A DNA stretch of 64,000 nucleotides, taken from JANXQZ01 sp038225555. GTDB taxonomy: Bacteria; Acidobacteriota; Terriglobia; Bryobacterales; Bryobacteraceae. The notes below the pieces were generated by a model that did not search any database, was not told where the DNA came from, and saw nothing but the letters and a program-made list of their open reading frames with translations. Every line of letters begins with the position of its first letter. Within the stretch, counting starts at the first letter, position 1. Of the stretch, positions 1 through 8,497 are shown piece after piece. A program made the position numbers and the translations under genes. Where the stretch lies: contig JBBRRB010000005.1 in NCBI GenBank assembly GCA_038225555.1, forward strand, positions 124,001 to 188,000. The letters run 5' to 3'.

Positions 1-727
1 TTCCATCACGGTGCCAGATCCGTACAACTTTAAAACGTTTGGAACGTACGGAGTGCAGCCGTTCGACTATAAGTTTGTCTATAGCCTGCTGATGCTGTAT
101 CAGCCTCCTTTCTTCAAGAACCAGCACGGCTTGGTCGGGCATGTGCTGGGTGGATGGAGCATGGCACCCCTGTTCACTTGGCGCAGCGGTGCCCCGGAAA
201 GGGTCAACGTTGGCATCAATGCCCAAGCCTTTGGAGAGATCTATGGGGGGAGCAACTCGGCCAATTTCGAAGAGGCGGCCGGGGCTTCCCACTACACGGG
301 TGGAAGCTCTGCGAACTATAACGTCACATCGAGCAGTTCAGTGGGATCGGCGGGAAATCCAGCGTAGGGCGGGTCGGGTATAAACATCTTCTCCGATCCG
401 GCTGCCGTTTACGCGGAGTTCCGGCGTCCGATTCTGGGTATAGATACGAACTCCGGAGGGGCCGGGGTGATCCGGGGCTTTGGCTTCTGGAATCTGGATG
501 CAACGATCTCGAAAGACTTCAGGGCGACCGAGCATATCGGCGGCACGCTTCTCTTTCAGATCACCAACGTGTTGAATCACTTCCAGCCGGACGATCCGTT
601 TAACACCAGCTCGAGCAATTTGAATTTGGATAATCCAAGCACGTTTGGGGTAGTCACGAGCCAGTTCACAACGCCAAACGGCGCTCAATCGAGATCGATG
701 GAGTTTGGCCTAAGGCTGCGCTTCTAG
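1..727 (+). pseudogene. TonB-dependent receptor, C-terminal end, interrupted by in-frame TAG
   Basis: This is the 3' end of a TonB-dependent outer-membrane receptor of the acidobacterial type with a carboxypeptidase-regulatory-like plug. The reading frame is open from base 2 and shows barrel strands, the GWSMAPLFTWRSGAP segment and a terminal aromatic strand ending in LRLRF at the stop (725-727). At 365-367 the frame meets TAG and then continues in the same frame with GGSGINIFSDP and IRGFGFWNLDATISKDF, which are conserved parts of these proteins. A single base change therefore separates this from an intact gene. The N-terminus lies outside the window. Family identity is secure; whether the stop is real or a sequence error cannot be decided here. 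Confidence 0.72.
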
Positions 728-742
728 ACCGTCAAACACTGC

Positions 743-767
743 GGGGCAGCCAATCCAGGGCTGCCCT
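743..767. terminator. Hairpin between convergent genes
   Basis: An inverted repeat with a 9-bp stem (743-751 pairing with 759-767, outer pair a G-T wobble) and a 7-base loop lies between the receptor stop at 727 and the stop of the convergent response regulator at 773. The position suggests a bidirectional terminator. There is no T tract, so factor-independent termination is only inferred. Confidence 0.45.
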
Positions 768-772
768 GCCAG

Positions 773-1447
773 TTATCGTTCGCCGTTGGCGATGTGCAAG
801 CCCTTGTGGATGGCGTAAAGCGCGAGCTCCAGCCGATCCGAAACACCCAGTTTGTCGAAGATATTATGAAGATGGTTCTTTACCGTCTGCTCGCTGATAA
901 ACATCTTCTCGGCCATTTCTTTGTTCTTAAAGCCTTGGGAGACCAATTGAACGATCTCGCGCTCGCGCTGACTTAAAGGCGATCGTTCGCGGGTCTTCCC
1001 GCCCTGCGATATGCTTCCCGCTTCGCCTGGGGCGGCAAACTGGCGCATCACGGCAGCCGTGGTATGGGAATCCAGCCAGATTTCCCCGCCATACACCTTG
1101 CGGATGCTCTTAACAATTAGATCTGGAGCGGTCTGCTTCAAAACGATCCCAGAACAGCCCAGCTTCATGGCTTGAACAAATTCGTTCTTATCCTCAGACG
1201 CGGTGAGAACGATTACCTTGGTTTTATTGTTCGATTGCTGCAGCACCTGCAGCGCCGCCAAGCCGTCCAGATTGGGCATGCGGAGATCGAGCAAGAGGAT
1301 ATCCGGTTCGAGTTCCTGAAGCCGGTCGAGAACCTCGCGACCGTCGGATGCTTCTCCGATTACCTCAAAATCCTCTTCCAAGGTCAAAAGCTTTCTCAGT
1401 CCGTCACGGACAATTGGATGATCATCTGCGATGACAATTCGGATCAT
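773..1447 (-). CDS. NarL/FixJ-type response regulator
   Basis: A 224-residue DNA-binding response regulator. Residues 1-120 are a receiver domain with the acidic pair in IADDHP, phospho-acceptor Asp54 in LLLDLRMP, the Thr of VIVLTA and the Lys of GIVLK. Residues about 155-215 form a LuxR-type helix-turn-helix (LSQREREIVQLVSQG, ISEQTVKNHLHNIF). The start at 1447 is chosen because the receiver begins MIRIVIADDHP there and AGGAA lies just upstream; the open frame runs on to 1516, but that extension looks non-domain. No histidine kinase is adjacent, so its partner is unknown. Confidence 0.9.
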   Translation of the reverse strand: MIRIVIADDHPIVRDGLRKLLTLEEDFEVIGEASDGREVLDRLQELEPDILLLDLRMPNLDGLAALQVLQQSNNKTKVIVLTASEDKNEFVQAMKLGCSGIVLKQTAPDLIVKSIRKVYGGEIWLDSHTTAAVMRQFAAPGEAGSISQGGKTRERSPLSQREREIVQLVSQGFKNKEMAEKMFISEQTVKNHLHNIFDKLGVSDRLELALYAIHKGLHIANGER

Positions 1448-1801
1448 AGGCTTCCTGCTTTCCGGGAAATTCGACCGAATCGGCGTTTCCTGAACTGTGC
1501 TTAAACCTTCGTTCATACTTTCTTATCGTCCGCCTGAAACATTCGTCCTACAGAGTACTGGTACGAGAAGGCCTTGAAGTAACACTTAGTTTTGCCTCCG
1601 AAAACGCCTTAACCCTACAGGCTCAAAGCCATACAACTACATGAATATTCGGAGCGGGACCACCCATCGGTACTAGAGCACTAAGCCGGTAAGTACTTGT
1701 TACATAACAGCTTTCTCGAATCGTATTTGATTTAGGGTATCACGGGATTAGCCGTACGGTCGATAGTTTTTTGTAAAGAGGATTAATATCCAGGGCCTAC
1801 T
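1448..1801. other. AT-richer intergenic region
   Basis: There is no supportable gene here. The stretch is visibly richer in A+T than its surroundings (for example around 1690-1790) and must hold the promoter of the response regulator. I could not assign a specific operator or RNA. Confidence 0.4.
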
Positions 1802-1981
1802 TTATAAGATTGCCCCAAGTTGCTTCGCGGTTACCAGGGCAATGCCGCCCATTGTGAGCCAAAGCCACAATATCTCGGCCTGAACCGCCCAGAGGAGAAA
1901 ACGTCCGCGCCAGCCCGCAGCGGCAACAATCACGATTGCCAAAGTGTTAAGGGCAAGTAGTGTTCCTAGAACTTTCAGCAT
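1802..1981 (-). CDS. Small two-helix membrane protein (59 aa)
   Basis: A 59-codon frame starting ATG at 1981 and ending TAA at 1802. The product begins MLKVLGTLLALNTLAIVIV, has a short basic turn (GWRGRFL) and a second hydrophobic stretch (LWAVQAEILWLWLTMGGIAL), ending TAKQLGAIL. This is a plausible two-helix hairpin inner-membrane protein. It lies 59 bp downstream of the 2OG oxygenase on the same strand and may be co-transcribed with it. I do not recognise a family. A chance hydrophobic frame is possible, but the helix-turn-helix layout and clean start and stop argue for a gene. Confidence 0.42.
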   Translation of the reverse strand: MLKVLGTLLALNTLAIVIVAAAGWRGRFLLWAVQAEILWLWLTMGGIALVTAKQLGAIL

Positions 1982-2040
1982 GTGCGTGGCGTGGGACCCT
2001 CTATGGGCCTAGTGAATCGGCGAGGCGATTTGTTTCACCT

Positions 2041-2808
2041 TTACTCGGCGTCGTGAAAAATGATGCCGAGCGTGTACCTGTTTCCCCAATGCACGCGGCT
2101 AACTCCATGTCTCACGTTTGAGCGATAGTATCCGCGAGCTCCCTTTACCGGCTTATGCCTCGTGGTAAACACGAGGGCCTCGCCCGCTTCGCATTGAATC
2201 GCCTCTCCGATGGACTGGGCTCGCAGACGCTGTTCTACGAGCAGGAATTCTCCGCCTCGATAGTCACGTCCGGGCTGGCTAAGAAAACAGACAATCTGAA
2301 AAGGGAAGGCTAAATCGCCGTACAGGTCCTGATGCAGACAGTTGTAACCGCCCGCCTCATAATGGAGCAGCAGCGGCGTTGGCTTGCTCTGCCCCCCGGC
2401 CCCGCAGTCCGAGAGTAATTGAGCCAGAGTTTCGGGATAGCGCACCTCAGTGCCGAGCGATCCCATCCACCGGTTGGCGATCTCCGACAAAGGCGGATAA
2501 GCTTCCGAGCGAATCGTCTGCACCAATTCCGGAAGAGGATAGGAAAAATACTGGTAATCGCCCAAGCCGAATCTGTAGCGAGCCATTTCTATTCGCGAGC
2601 GGAAGAGTTCTTCGCGCGGGTACAGTTCAATCAATCCGCGGCACTCTCCCGCCTCCAGCAGCGCGCCAAGTCGCGCGTACCCGGATTCTCGCAGCGAATC
2701 CTCCGCTTTCGCCCAGTTCGCATTCTTTAACCGTTCAGCTAAGTTCACGATTCCAGCATAGTGGCGGCCAAGCGGGCAGGCTATCCGGTTCTTGCGGTCC
2801 AGTTGCAT
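2041..2808 (-). CDS. 2OG-Fe(II) oxygenase family protein
   Basis: A 255-residue protein whose C-terminal half is a double-stranded beta-helix dioxygenase. Predicted iron ligands are His159 and Asp161 (LHQDLYGD) and His234 (NVRHGVSRV), with Arg244 in GNRYTLGIIFH as likely 2-oxoglutarate anchor. The architecture resembles the bacterial Oxygenase-NA type family (PF09859-like), whose substrate is not established; nucleic-acid repair has been suggested for it. The start at 2808 (MQLDRKNR) is preferred: the open frame extends to 2991, but that extension is antisense to the signal peptide of the divergent NHL gene. The two starts are only a few bases apart. Confidence 0.8.
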   Translation of the reverse strand: MQLDRKNRIACPLGRHYAGIVNLAERLKNANWAKAEDSLRESGYARLGALLEAGECRGLIELYPREELFRSRIEMARYRFGLGDYQYFSYPLPELVQTIRSEAYPPLSEIANRWMGSLGTEVRYPETLAQLLSDCGAGGQSKPTPLLLHYEAGGYNCLHQDLYGDLAFPFQIVCFLSQPGRDYRGGEFLLVEQRLRAQSIGEAIQCEAGEALVFTTRHKPVKGARGYYRSNVRHGVSRVHWGNRYTLGIIFHDAE

Positions 2809-2828
2809 ATATAATGCCTTCCATGGCA

Positions 2829-3857
2829 ATGCAACGCCGCACGTTTCTGACTGGACTCGCCGCTCCTCTGATTTTAGGAGCCTCGAACAAATCGGGCTCC
2901 AACCTCCCGGTACTGGGCGAGGGGGATCACAAGTACGAAGTGACTCACGATTGGGGCGAGCTTCCGGCCCGCATTCAATACGGGAACACACATGGCGTCT
3001 GCGAGGATTCGCACGGGCGCATTTACGTCCACCACACCGTGAATGCAGCCAGCGAGAGCCATGACACGATGGTGGTTTTCGATCATAAAGGCAAGTTCAT
3101 CAAATCCTGGGGCAAGGATTTCAAGGGCGGCGCGCACGGCCTGCATATCCATAAGGAGGGCAAACAGGAATTTCTCTATCTGTGCGATACGAAACGAGCG
3201 CTGGTGGTGAAAACTACGCTCGATGGCGAGGAATTGTGGACCGTCGGTTATCCGAAAGACTCAGAGGTCTATGCCAAGGGCATGCCGGATGGAAAGCCGC
3301 TTAAATACAGCCCCACCAACCTCGCGATCGCGCCCAATGGCGACGTGTATGTCGGGGACGGCTACGGGTCCAGCTACGTCAACCAGTACAACGCGAAAGG
3401 CGAGTACATACGAACTTTCGGCGGTCCGGGAAAAGAAGCGGGCCAACTGCTTTGCCCGCACGGAATTATCTGCGACACGCGCGGGGCGGAACCCAACCTG
3501 ACCATCGCCGATCGCACAAATAAGCGCCTGCAGCGGTTTACGTTGGAGGGCAAGCACATCGATTTCGTCAATGGCGTGACCGCCCCTTGTCATTTCAGCA
3601 TTTACAGGAACGGCGATGTGGTGATTCCCGATTTGTTCGCACGCGTGACGCTGCTGGATCGAGGCAACAACGTGCTTGTGCATCTGGGAGACGACTCGCA
3701 CAGCGAGTATATGAAGACGCGCAAAGAACCGCGCGATCATTTCACGCCCGGCAAATTCGTCTGTCCGCACGGGGCGTGTTTCGATCACGCCGGCAACATC
3801 TATGTCGTCGAGTGGGTAGAAGTCGGCCGTGTTAGCCGATTACGCAAAGTAGCTTAG
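2829..3857 (+). CDS. Tat-exported NHL-repeat beta-propeller protein
   Basis: A roughly 342-residue exported protein. It begins MQRRTFLTGLAAPLILGAS, a twin-arginine signal, followed by a six-bladed NHL/SMP-30-like propeller with repeated patterns such as THGVCEDSHGRIYVHHT, NLAIAPNGDVYVGDGYG, CPHGIICDTRG and CPHGACFDHAGNIYVVEW. Acidobacterial proteins of this shape are often annotated as peptidylglycine alpha-amidating lyase-like, but no catalytic claim is safe. In-frame ATGs at 2814 and 2823 are alternatives; 2829 places the RR pair as expected. The stop codon overlaps the ribosome binding site of the formaldehyde dehydrogenase, so the two form an operon. Confidence 0.82.
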   Translation: MQRRTFLTGLAAPLILGASNKSGSNLPVLGEGDHKYEVTHDWGELPARIQYGNTHGVCEDSHGRIYVHHTVNAASESHDTMVVFDHKGKFIKSWGKDFKGGAHGLHIHKEGKQEFLYLCDTKRALVVKTTLDGEELWTVGYPKDSEVYAKGMPDGKPLKYSPTNLAIAPNGDVYVGDGYGSSYVNQYNAKGEYIRTFGGPGKEAGQLLCPHGIICDTRGAEPNLTIADRTNKRLQRFTLEGKHIDFVNGVTAPCHFSIYRNGDVVIPDLFARVTLLDRGNNVLVHLGDDSHSEYMKTRKEPRDHFTPGKFVCPHGACFDHAGNIYVVEWVEVGRVSRLRKVA

Positions 3858-3866
3858 GAGAAAAAT

Positions 3867-5054
3867 ATGTCATCGAATCGTGGGGTCGCCTACATGGGGA
3901 CCGGCAAGGTGGAAATACAGTCCATCGACTTTCCAAAGCTCGCGCTTGGATCTCGAAAGTGCGAGCACGGAGTGATTCTCAAGATTGTCACGACGAACAT
4001 TTGCGGCAGCGACCAGCACATGGTGCGCGGCCGGACTACAGCGCCGAAGGGTCTGATTCTGGGCCACGAGATTACCGGCGAGGTGCTGGAAGCCGGGCGT
4101 GACGTAGAGTTCATCAAGAAAGGCGACCTGTGCTCGGTTCCGTTCAACATTGCGTGCGGCCGCTGCAGGAATTGCAAGGAGGGGCGCACCGGGATCTGCC
4201 TGAACGTGAATCCTTCCAGGCCGGGTGCCGCTTACGGATACGTTGACATGGGCGGCTGGGTAGGCGGGCAGGCTGAATACGTGCTTGTGCCATACGCCGA
4301 CTTCAATCTTTTGAAGTTCCCGGACAGGGATCAAGCGATGGCGAAGATCAAGGATCTAACTTTGCTGTCCGACATCTTCCCCACCGGATATCACGGCGCG
4401 GTGACGGCGGGCGTAGGTCCGGGGTCGATTGTGTACGTGGCAGGCGGCGGTCCCGTTGGCTTGGCTTGCGCGGCGGCTTGTCAGTTGCTTGGGGCGGCCT
4501 GCGTGATCGTAGGCGACCTGATCGAGGAGCGGTTGGCCCAGGCCCGCAGTTTTGGATGCGAAACTGTGAATCTGAAGAGCGATGCATCGCTGTTCGATCA
4601 GATCGCGCACATCGTGGGTGAGCCGGAGGTGGATTGCGCGGTCGATTGCGTGGGATTCGAGGCGAGAGGGCATGGCCATCATGCTAGCGAGGAAGCGCCC
4701 GCCACGGTGCTCAACGCTTTGATGGAAGTGACGCGCGCGGGCGGCGGTATCGGCATTCCTGGGCTGTATGTAACCGACGATCCGGGCGGCGTGGACGAGA
4801 ACGCGAAGATCGGCAGGCTTGGCATCCGGATCGGCTTGGGATGGGCGAAATCGCATTCCTTTATGACGGGCCAGTGTCCGGTCATGAAGTATCATCGGCA
4901 ATTGATGCAGGCGATCTTGTACGACAAGATTCAGGTGGCCAAAGCGGTGAACGTCCAGATGATTTCGCTGGATGAGGCGCCTGCCGGGTATCGCGATTTC
5001 GACCATGGCGCCGCGAAGAAGTTTGTGATCGATCCGCATAAGATGGTGGCGTGA
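3867..5054 (+). CDS. fdhA: Glutathione-independent formaldehyde dehydrogenase
   Basis: A 395-residue zinc-dependent medium-chain dehydrogenase of the FdhA type, which oxidises formaldehyde to formate with tightly bound NAD. Catalytic zinc ligands are likely Cys46 (TNICGSDQH) and His67-Glu68 (LGHEITGE). The structural zinc site is the four-cysteine set 97, 100, 103 and 111 (ACGRCRNC...GIC). The Rossmann motif is VAGGGPVGLACA near residue 197. The long insertion after VDCVGFEARGHG is typical of FdhA rather than plain alcohol dehydrogenases. GGAG sits 6 nt before the ATG. It may detoxify formaldehyde released by neighbouring oxidative enzymes, which is inference. Confidence 0.9.
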   Translation: MSSNRGVAYMGTGKVEIQSIDFPKLALGSRKCEHGVILKIVTTNICGSDQHMVRGRTTAPKGLILGHEITGEVLEAGRDVEFIKKGDLCSVPFNIACGRCRNCKEGRTGICLNVNPSRPGAAYGYVDMGGWVGGQAEYVLVPYADFNLLKFPDRDQAMAKIKDLTLLSDIFPTGYHGAVTAGVGPGSIVYVAGGGPVGLACAAACQLLGAACVIVGDLIEERLAQARSFGCETVNLKSDASLFDQIAHIVGEPEVDCAVDCVGFEARGHGHHASEEAPATVLNALMEVTRAGGGIGIPGLYVTDDPGGVDENAKIGRLGIRIGLGWAKSHSFMTGQCPVMKYHRQLMQAILYDKIQVAKAVNVQMISLDEAPAGYRDFDHGAAKKFVIDPHKMVA

Positions 5055-5436
5055 CAGTCTCTTTTCATGGAGATTTTACTCCACCCTTGTAGGGGCCGCA
5101 CCGTTTTCGTGACCTTGGTTCCGATGGATTACTGCCGCAAGTTCCCGGAGAGGAATTGGAACGGCGGCTAACGAAAGAAGTGCCGCCCACTCAAATGGTT
5201 CCCGTATGGCAACCAGCGCTCGTCCACAGCAACCCCGCCCGGGGGTGACGTGTCACCCTCCAACCAGGCGCGCCAGTGCCTCCGCTTCCGGTGGTTATGG
5301 CTTACTGAAACAGTCCGAACGAAAGCAAAGACCTTCAGCACTTCCATTGAGTGGCTTTAGGTGAATCCGCATCATAGGGTTGGGTTGTTCAACATGCTAA
5401 GCGACGGCTCATTGCAGCGCGGGTCTTTTCCGCCAA
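5055..5436. other. Intergenic region with short inverted repeat
   Basis: No gene is supported. An inverted repeat with perfect 7-bp arms (5243-5249 GGGTGAC and 5252-5258 GTCACCC, 2-nt centre) is the only notable structure. It could be an operator or chance. Confidence 0.35.
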
Positions 5437-5907
5437 TTAGAGCGGTGCGGCACACATCCCTTTAGGCCCAAAGTTACACGACACTGCAGAAACCAACCGT
5501 GGAGTTCCGGCCTCATCATCGCTATAACCGAGTTTCGTCTCTAAACGACCGTAGCGGGCATGCCAACTATCGTGCTCCATCGGTCTTAACTTGGTGGTCG
5601 TCTTCACCTGTTCCAGCTTTTTCCTTAACAGCCCCTGCTTCCAGACAAAACCTGCTGGCAGCCTGGGAGGTGGGGCATCGGGCCAGCGGGAAATTAGGGA
5701 GATCGTGCCATCGATTGATTTACCGTCAACGGAAAGATCTTGACACTTTTGACCAAGCCATATGCCTTCGTCCGTCCAACTAAGTTCGCCAACCACGATC
5801 ATGTCCTTGCCAGCATAGATTCTTCGATCTCGAACGGCTTCGCAAACAGTAACAATCGGTATCTCTGCCGGCAGGACTAAGTGTGCACAGAGAAACAGCA
5901 AGGCCAT
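5437..5907 (-). CDS. Secreted hypothetical protein
   Basis: About 156 residues from the ATG at 5907, beginning MALLFLCAHLVLPAEIPIVTV, a signal peptide. The mature part starts with VCEAVRDRRIYAGKDMIVVGELSWTD, a pattern common in small exported acidobacterial proteins with an OB-like core, and it carries scattered cysteines. Function is unknown. Upstream in-frame ATGs (5961, 5994) would overlap the end of the broken MBL gene, and the signal peptide favours 5907. The proline-rich segment DAPPPRLPAGFVWKQG may be a linker. Confidence 0.6.
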   Translation of the reverse strand: MALLFLCAHLVLPAEIPIVTVCEAVRDRRIYAGKDMIVVGELSWTDEGIWLGQKCQDLSVDGKSIDGTISLISRWPDAPPPRLPAGFVWKQGLLRKKLEQVKTTTKLRPMEHDSWHARYGRLETKLGYSDDEAGTPRLVSAVSCNFGPKGMCAAPL

Positions 5908-5945
5908 CAAGCGCCGCACTGCACGCTCGCAGCCGGGCGAAGAAA

Positions 5946-6623
5946 CTAATGCTTGAAGCATGTGTCGTCGACGAGCTTGGTAAACCCGTTCCACCAGGTG
6001 TAGCCGACATGGACTACATCGGCGTCCGTGAAATTAACCGAGATGTCGCTGTCGGTGTGGGCGGGCCCGTAGTATTTCAGAACGAGCCTGATGTCGTTTC
6101 GTCGCATCTCATGCTCGGCGGCAAAAACCTTGGCCGGCAGCGCACCTGCGGGAGCCGCCGGAAATGTCCAACTCCATCCTTCGACAAGCGTATCCACCAA
6201 AGACGCTTCTGAACGTTCTCGTGCGCGGCAATGGCAGCTCCAGCGGCATGCAGCCACCAGTTGCCGCCGTGTGATCGGTGTGCCAGTGGGTATTCACCAG
6301 GTGCTTGATCGGATCGCCATTGATGGACGCCAGTGCGCTTGTAATTGCGAGTCTGGAGACGGAGAACCCGGCATCAACCAGAAGTTGCCGTCCCGCCCGC
6401 TCAAGACGGCGAGATTACCTCCAGAGCCTTCCACAACTGAGATGTTACGCCGGATGGCACGTACGCTGATCTTTGCCTTCGCCGCTGCATTGACCATCGT
6501 CGGCACGATTCCGTCGTCATTTGCGAAAAGTGGACGGCGGACGAGCACTGTGGCTCCGGTGGAAACGCCCGCCAGCGCGAGAAGGCGGCGTCGTGAAATC
6601 TTGGTCGATTCTATTTGAGTCAT
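5946..6623 (-). pseudogene. Tat-exported MBL-fold metallo-hydrolase, multiply frameshifted
   Basis: Remnant of a metallo-beta-lactamase-fold hydrolase. It begins at ATG 6623 with a Tat signal (SRRRLLALAGVSTGA) behind a good AAGGAG site. The reading then needs three frame changes: near 6390 to pass into LLVDAGFSVSRLAI, after THWHTDHT near 6265 into NWWLHAAGAAIAAHENVQ, and near 6210 into VDTLVEGWSWTFPAAPAGAL. It ends with YYGPAHTDSDISVNF and a short tail. The zinc motif HxHxDH survives (HWHTDH). The C-terminus is also shorter than family members I know. It belongs with the neighbouring FMN-binding, alpha/beta-hydrolase and AraC genes, which are decaying too. Confidence 0.78.
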
Positions 6624-6651
6624 ATTTCGTCTCCTTGTAAATTGGCCTTGC

Positions 6652-7272
6652 TTACTTGCCCGACCGTGCGGCTTTACGGAGTGTCTCGTTCTCGCGTTCA
6701 AGTTCTTCCTGCCGTCGCTCGAAGGGCGCGAGTGCGTCTCGAATCTGCTCCTCCGTGAAGCGGGGGGTGATGTGTTGGGGACAGTTCCAGTCGAACGCCT
6801 CCACCTGAATCACATATACCCTTTCGATTGCGGATTTGTCTCCGGGCATGCGTAGACGTTTCGCCCACTCGTCGGAGCCCTCGAAAATCTCAGCGCGGCC
6901 GAGAATCTTGAGGCGCGCCTGGCCGGGATAGTCGACCATGATCAACGCCACACGATTGTCACTGCCAAGGTTGCCGGTAGTGATGAATTGCTTGTTTCCC
7001 CGAAAATCGGCGAAGGCAATTGTGTGATCGTCGATAACCTTGAGGAATTCTTTTGCGCCGCCTCGGTGCTGAACGTACGGCCAGCCTGTTGCCCCCACTG
7101 TCGCGATGTAGAAGCTGTCCCGTTCAGCGATGAACGCGGATTCATCCGGGCCCAGACGGTCTGGGGCGGTCTGACCCGCCCCCATCCGCGCGTAGGGCCG
7201 GCGGCTGCCATATTTCTCCTGGAGAGCTTTGACCAGGGGAGTGAAGACCAGCGATCCAAAATTGTGCGCCAT
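6652..7272 (-). CDS. Pyridoxamine 5'-phosphate oxidase-related FMN-binding protein
   Basis: About 206 residues starting MAHNFGSLVFTPLVKALQE. The central part is a PNPOx-like split-barrel (FIAERDSFYIATVGATGWPYVQHRGG, ...ADFRGNKQFITTGNL, ...ILGRAEIF), normally FMN- or F420-binding. The C-terminal segment with FTEEQIRDALAPFERRQEELERENETL is probably a helix or coiled coil. The frame is open back to 7473, but the domain starts at 7272. It is the only intact gene in a module whose other members are broken. Substrate unknown. Confidence 0.82.
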   Translation of the reverse strand: MAHNFGSLVFTPLVKALQEKYGSRRPYARMGAGQTAPDRLGPDESAFIAERDSFYIATVGATGWPYVQHRGGAKEFLKVIDDHTIAFADFRGNKQFITTGNLGSDNRVALIMVDYPGQARLKILGRAEIFEGSDEWAKRLRMPGDKSAIERVYVIQVEAFDWNCPQHITPRFTEEQIRDALAPFERRQEELERENETLRKAARSGK

Positions 7273-7301
7273 GCCAGTTCCGCTGCAATCCGTCTCCGAT
7301 T

Positions 7302-7500
7302 CTACCGCTTCAGATTCTTCAACAGAAACTCTTGAATCCGAGTGGCGATTTCTTCGGCGTGCGTCTCGAGCGCGAAATGACCCGTATCCAGGATGTGCGT
7401 TTCGACATTCTTCAGATCGCGCTGATACGGCGAGGCACCATCCGCGAGGAAGATGAAATCGTTCTTGCCCCAAACGATCAGTGTCGGGAATCCTTTCCCC
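7302..7500 (-). pseudogene. Alpha/beta-hydrolase C-terminal fragment
   Basis: Only the last 60 or so residues of an alpha/beta-hydrolase are recognisable: FPTLIVWGKNDFIF, the acid-bearing strand, and LDTGHFALETHAEEI with the catalytic-type histidine. Upstream in the same frame the sequence no longer resembles the fold, and neither the nucleophile elbow nor the oxyanion region is found before the oppositely oriented AraC remnant begins at 7590. The gene has therefore lost its 5' part. It sits just upstream of, and on the same strand as, the FMN-binding gene. Confidence 0.68.
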
Positions 7501-7589
7501 CGGCTGTTAATCTCAAGCAGGACGGTGGCGGAAAGGATAGTTCCTCGAAGCAAATACCTCGCCCACGAGTGCCTTGACGCGGAGGATTC

Positions 7590-8401
7590 ATGATGGGAGC
7601 CCAGATGTCGAATGCGGCCGTCAGTTTTGCCGGAATGGCCCAAGGCGCAGAGCAAACCCGGCCCGGGTTGTCGTCTGCTCTTCTTGCCATTGCACCGGGA
7701 CCGACGAAAGTTCTCAGCTCGAGCTTATCTACTTCGTGGCAGGGCATTCTTCTCGAAAGGCATTTGTGTTCTCCCGGAGTACGCGCATGTGCTTCCATCG
7801 ACCGGTTGCATGCACCGTCCGAATTCATCCATCGCGCTCTTGAAGAATCGATCACTCGCGATGTGGTTGAAGACTTGGGTCGCGCGATACCGCGACCGGT
7901 CTTCAGATCGGGAATTCAAGAGAACTCGATCCAGCGCATACTCGGTTTGCTGATCGAAGAACTCGAAGCGAGCAGGCCTTTGGGCAGGCTTTACGTCGAT
8001 TCCCTCGCGCACGCACTAATAACCCGATACGTGTCATTCGAGCACGTCCACGGCGCCCGAAAAGAACCGAGGGTGCAGGGCTAGTGCCGCGCATGCTCAG
8101 TCGTGTCCGAGAAAAGATCGAAGCTAACCTCGACGCCGATTTGAGTCTTGAGACTTTGGCGGAAGAGAGTGGTTACAGGCGGGCTCACTTCCTCCGCATG
8201 TTCCGGATGTCAACGGGCGTAACGCCTCATCAATATGTAATGGACCTACGCCTGCGCCGAGCTCAAGACCAGCTACGGCAAAGGGTCTCAAGCATAATCG
8301 ACGTTGCGGTTTCATGCGGTTTTTCGAGCCAATCGAACATGACTAGCCTGTTTCGAGAGCGGCTTGAGATGACGCCTGGAGAATTTCGGCGCAATGCTTA
8401 A
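7590..8401 (+). pseudogene. AraC-family regulator with internal deletion and frameshift
   Basis: The first part (7590-8083) carries the N-terminal domain of an AraC regulator (ILLERHLCSPG, PSEFIHRALEESITRD, SIQRILGLLIEELEASRPLG, YVDSLAHALITRY). A jump from CSPGVRACASID to APSEFIH implies loss of roughly 40 residues compared with relatives I know. The frame stops at 8083, while the DNA-binding half continues in another frame (SRVREKIEANLDADLSLETL, GYRRAHFLRMFRMSTGVTPHQ, CGFSSQSNMTSLFRERLEM) to 8401. The helix-turn-helix half has a GTG at 8084 but is unlikely to work alone. Confidence 0.78.
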
Positions 8402-8497
8402 CATCGATCGTGAAAGATGGAAGGCCAGACGAGAAGCCGCAATGGTTGAAATGCCGGTTGGTCGCTATTCCGAATATGCTTCCAGGAGATGCACCTG

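Noticed and set aside
5243..5258. GGGTGAC/GTCACCC inverted repeat as a terminator of fdhA
   Set aside because: It lies almost 190 bp beyond the fdhA stop and has no T tract, so termination is not supported.
7574..7843. Other overlapping frames on both strands in 7.5-8.0 kb
   Set aside because: They are shadows of the AraC remnant, whose protein motifs are clear in one frame only.
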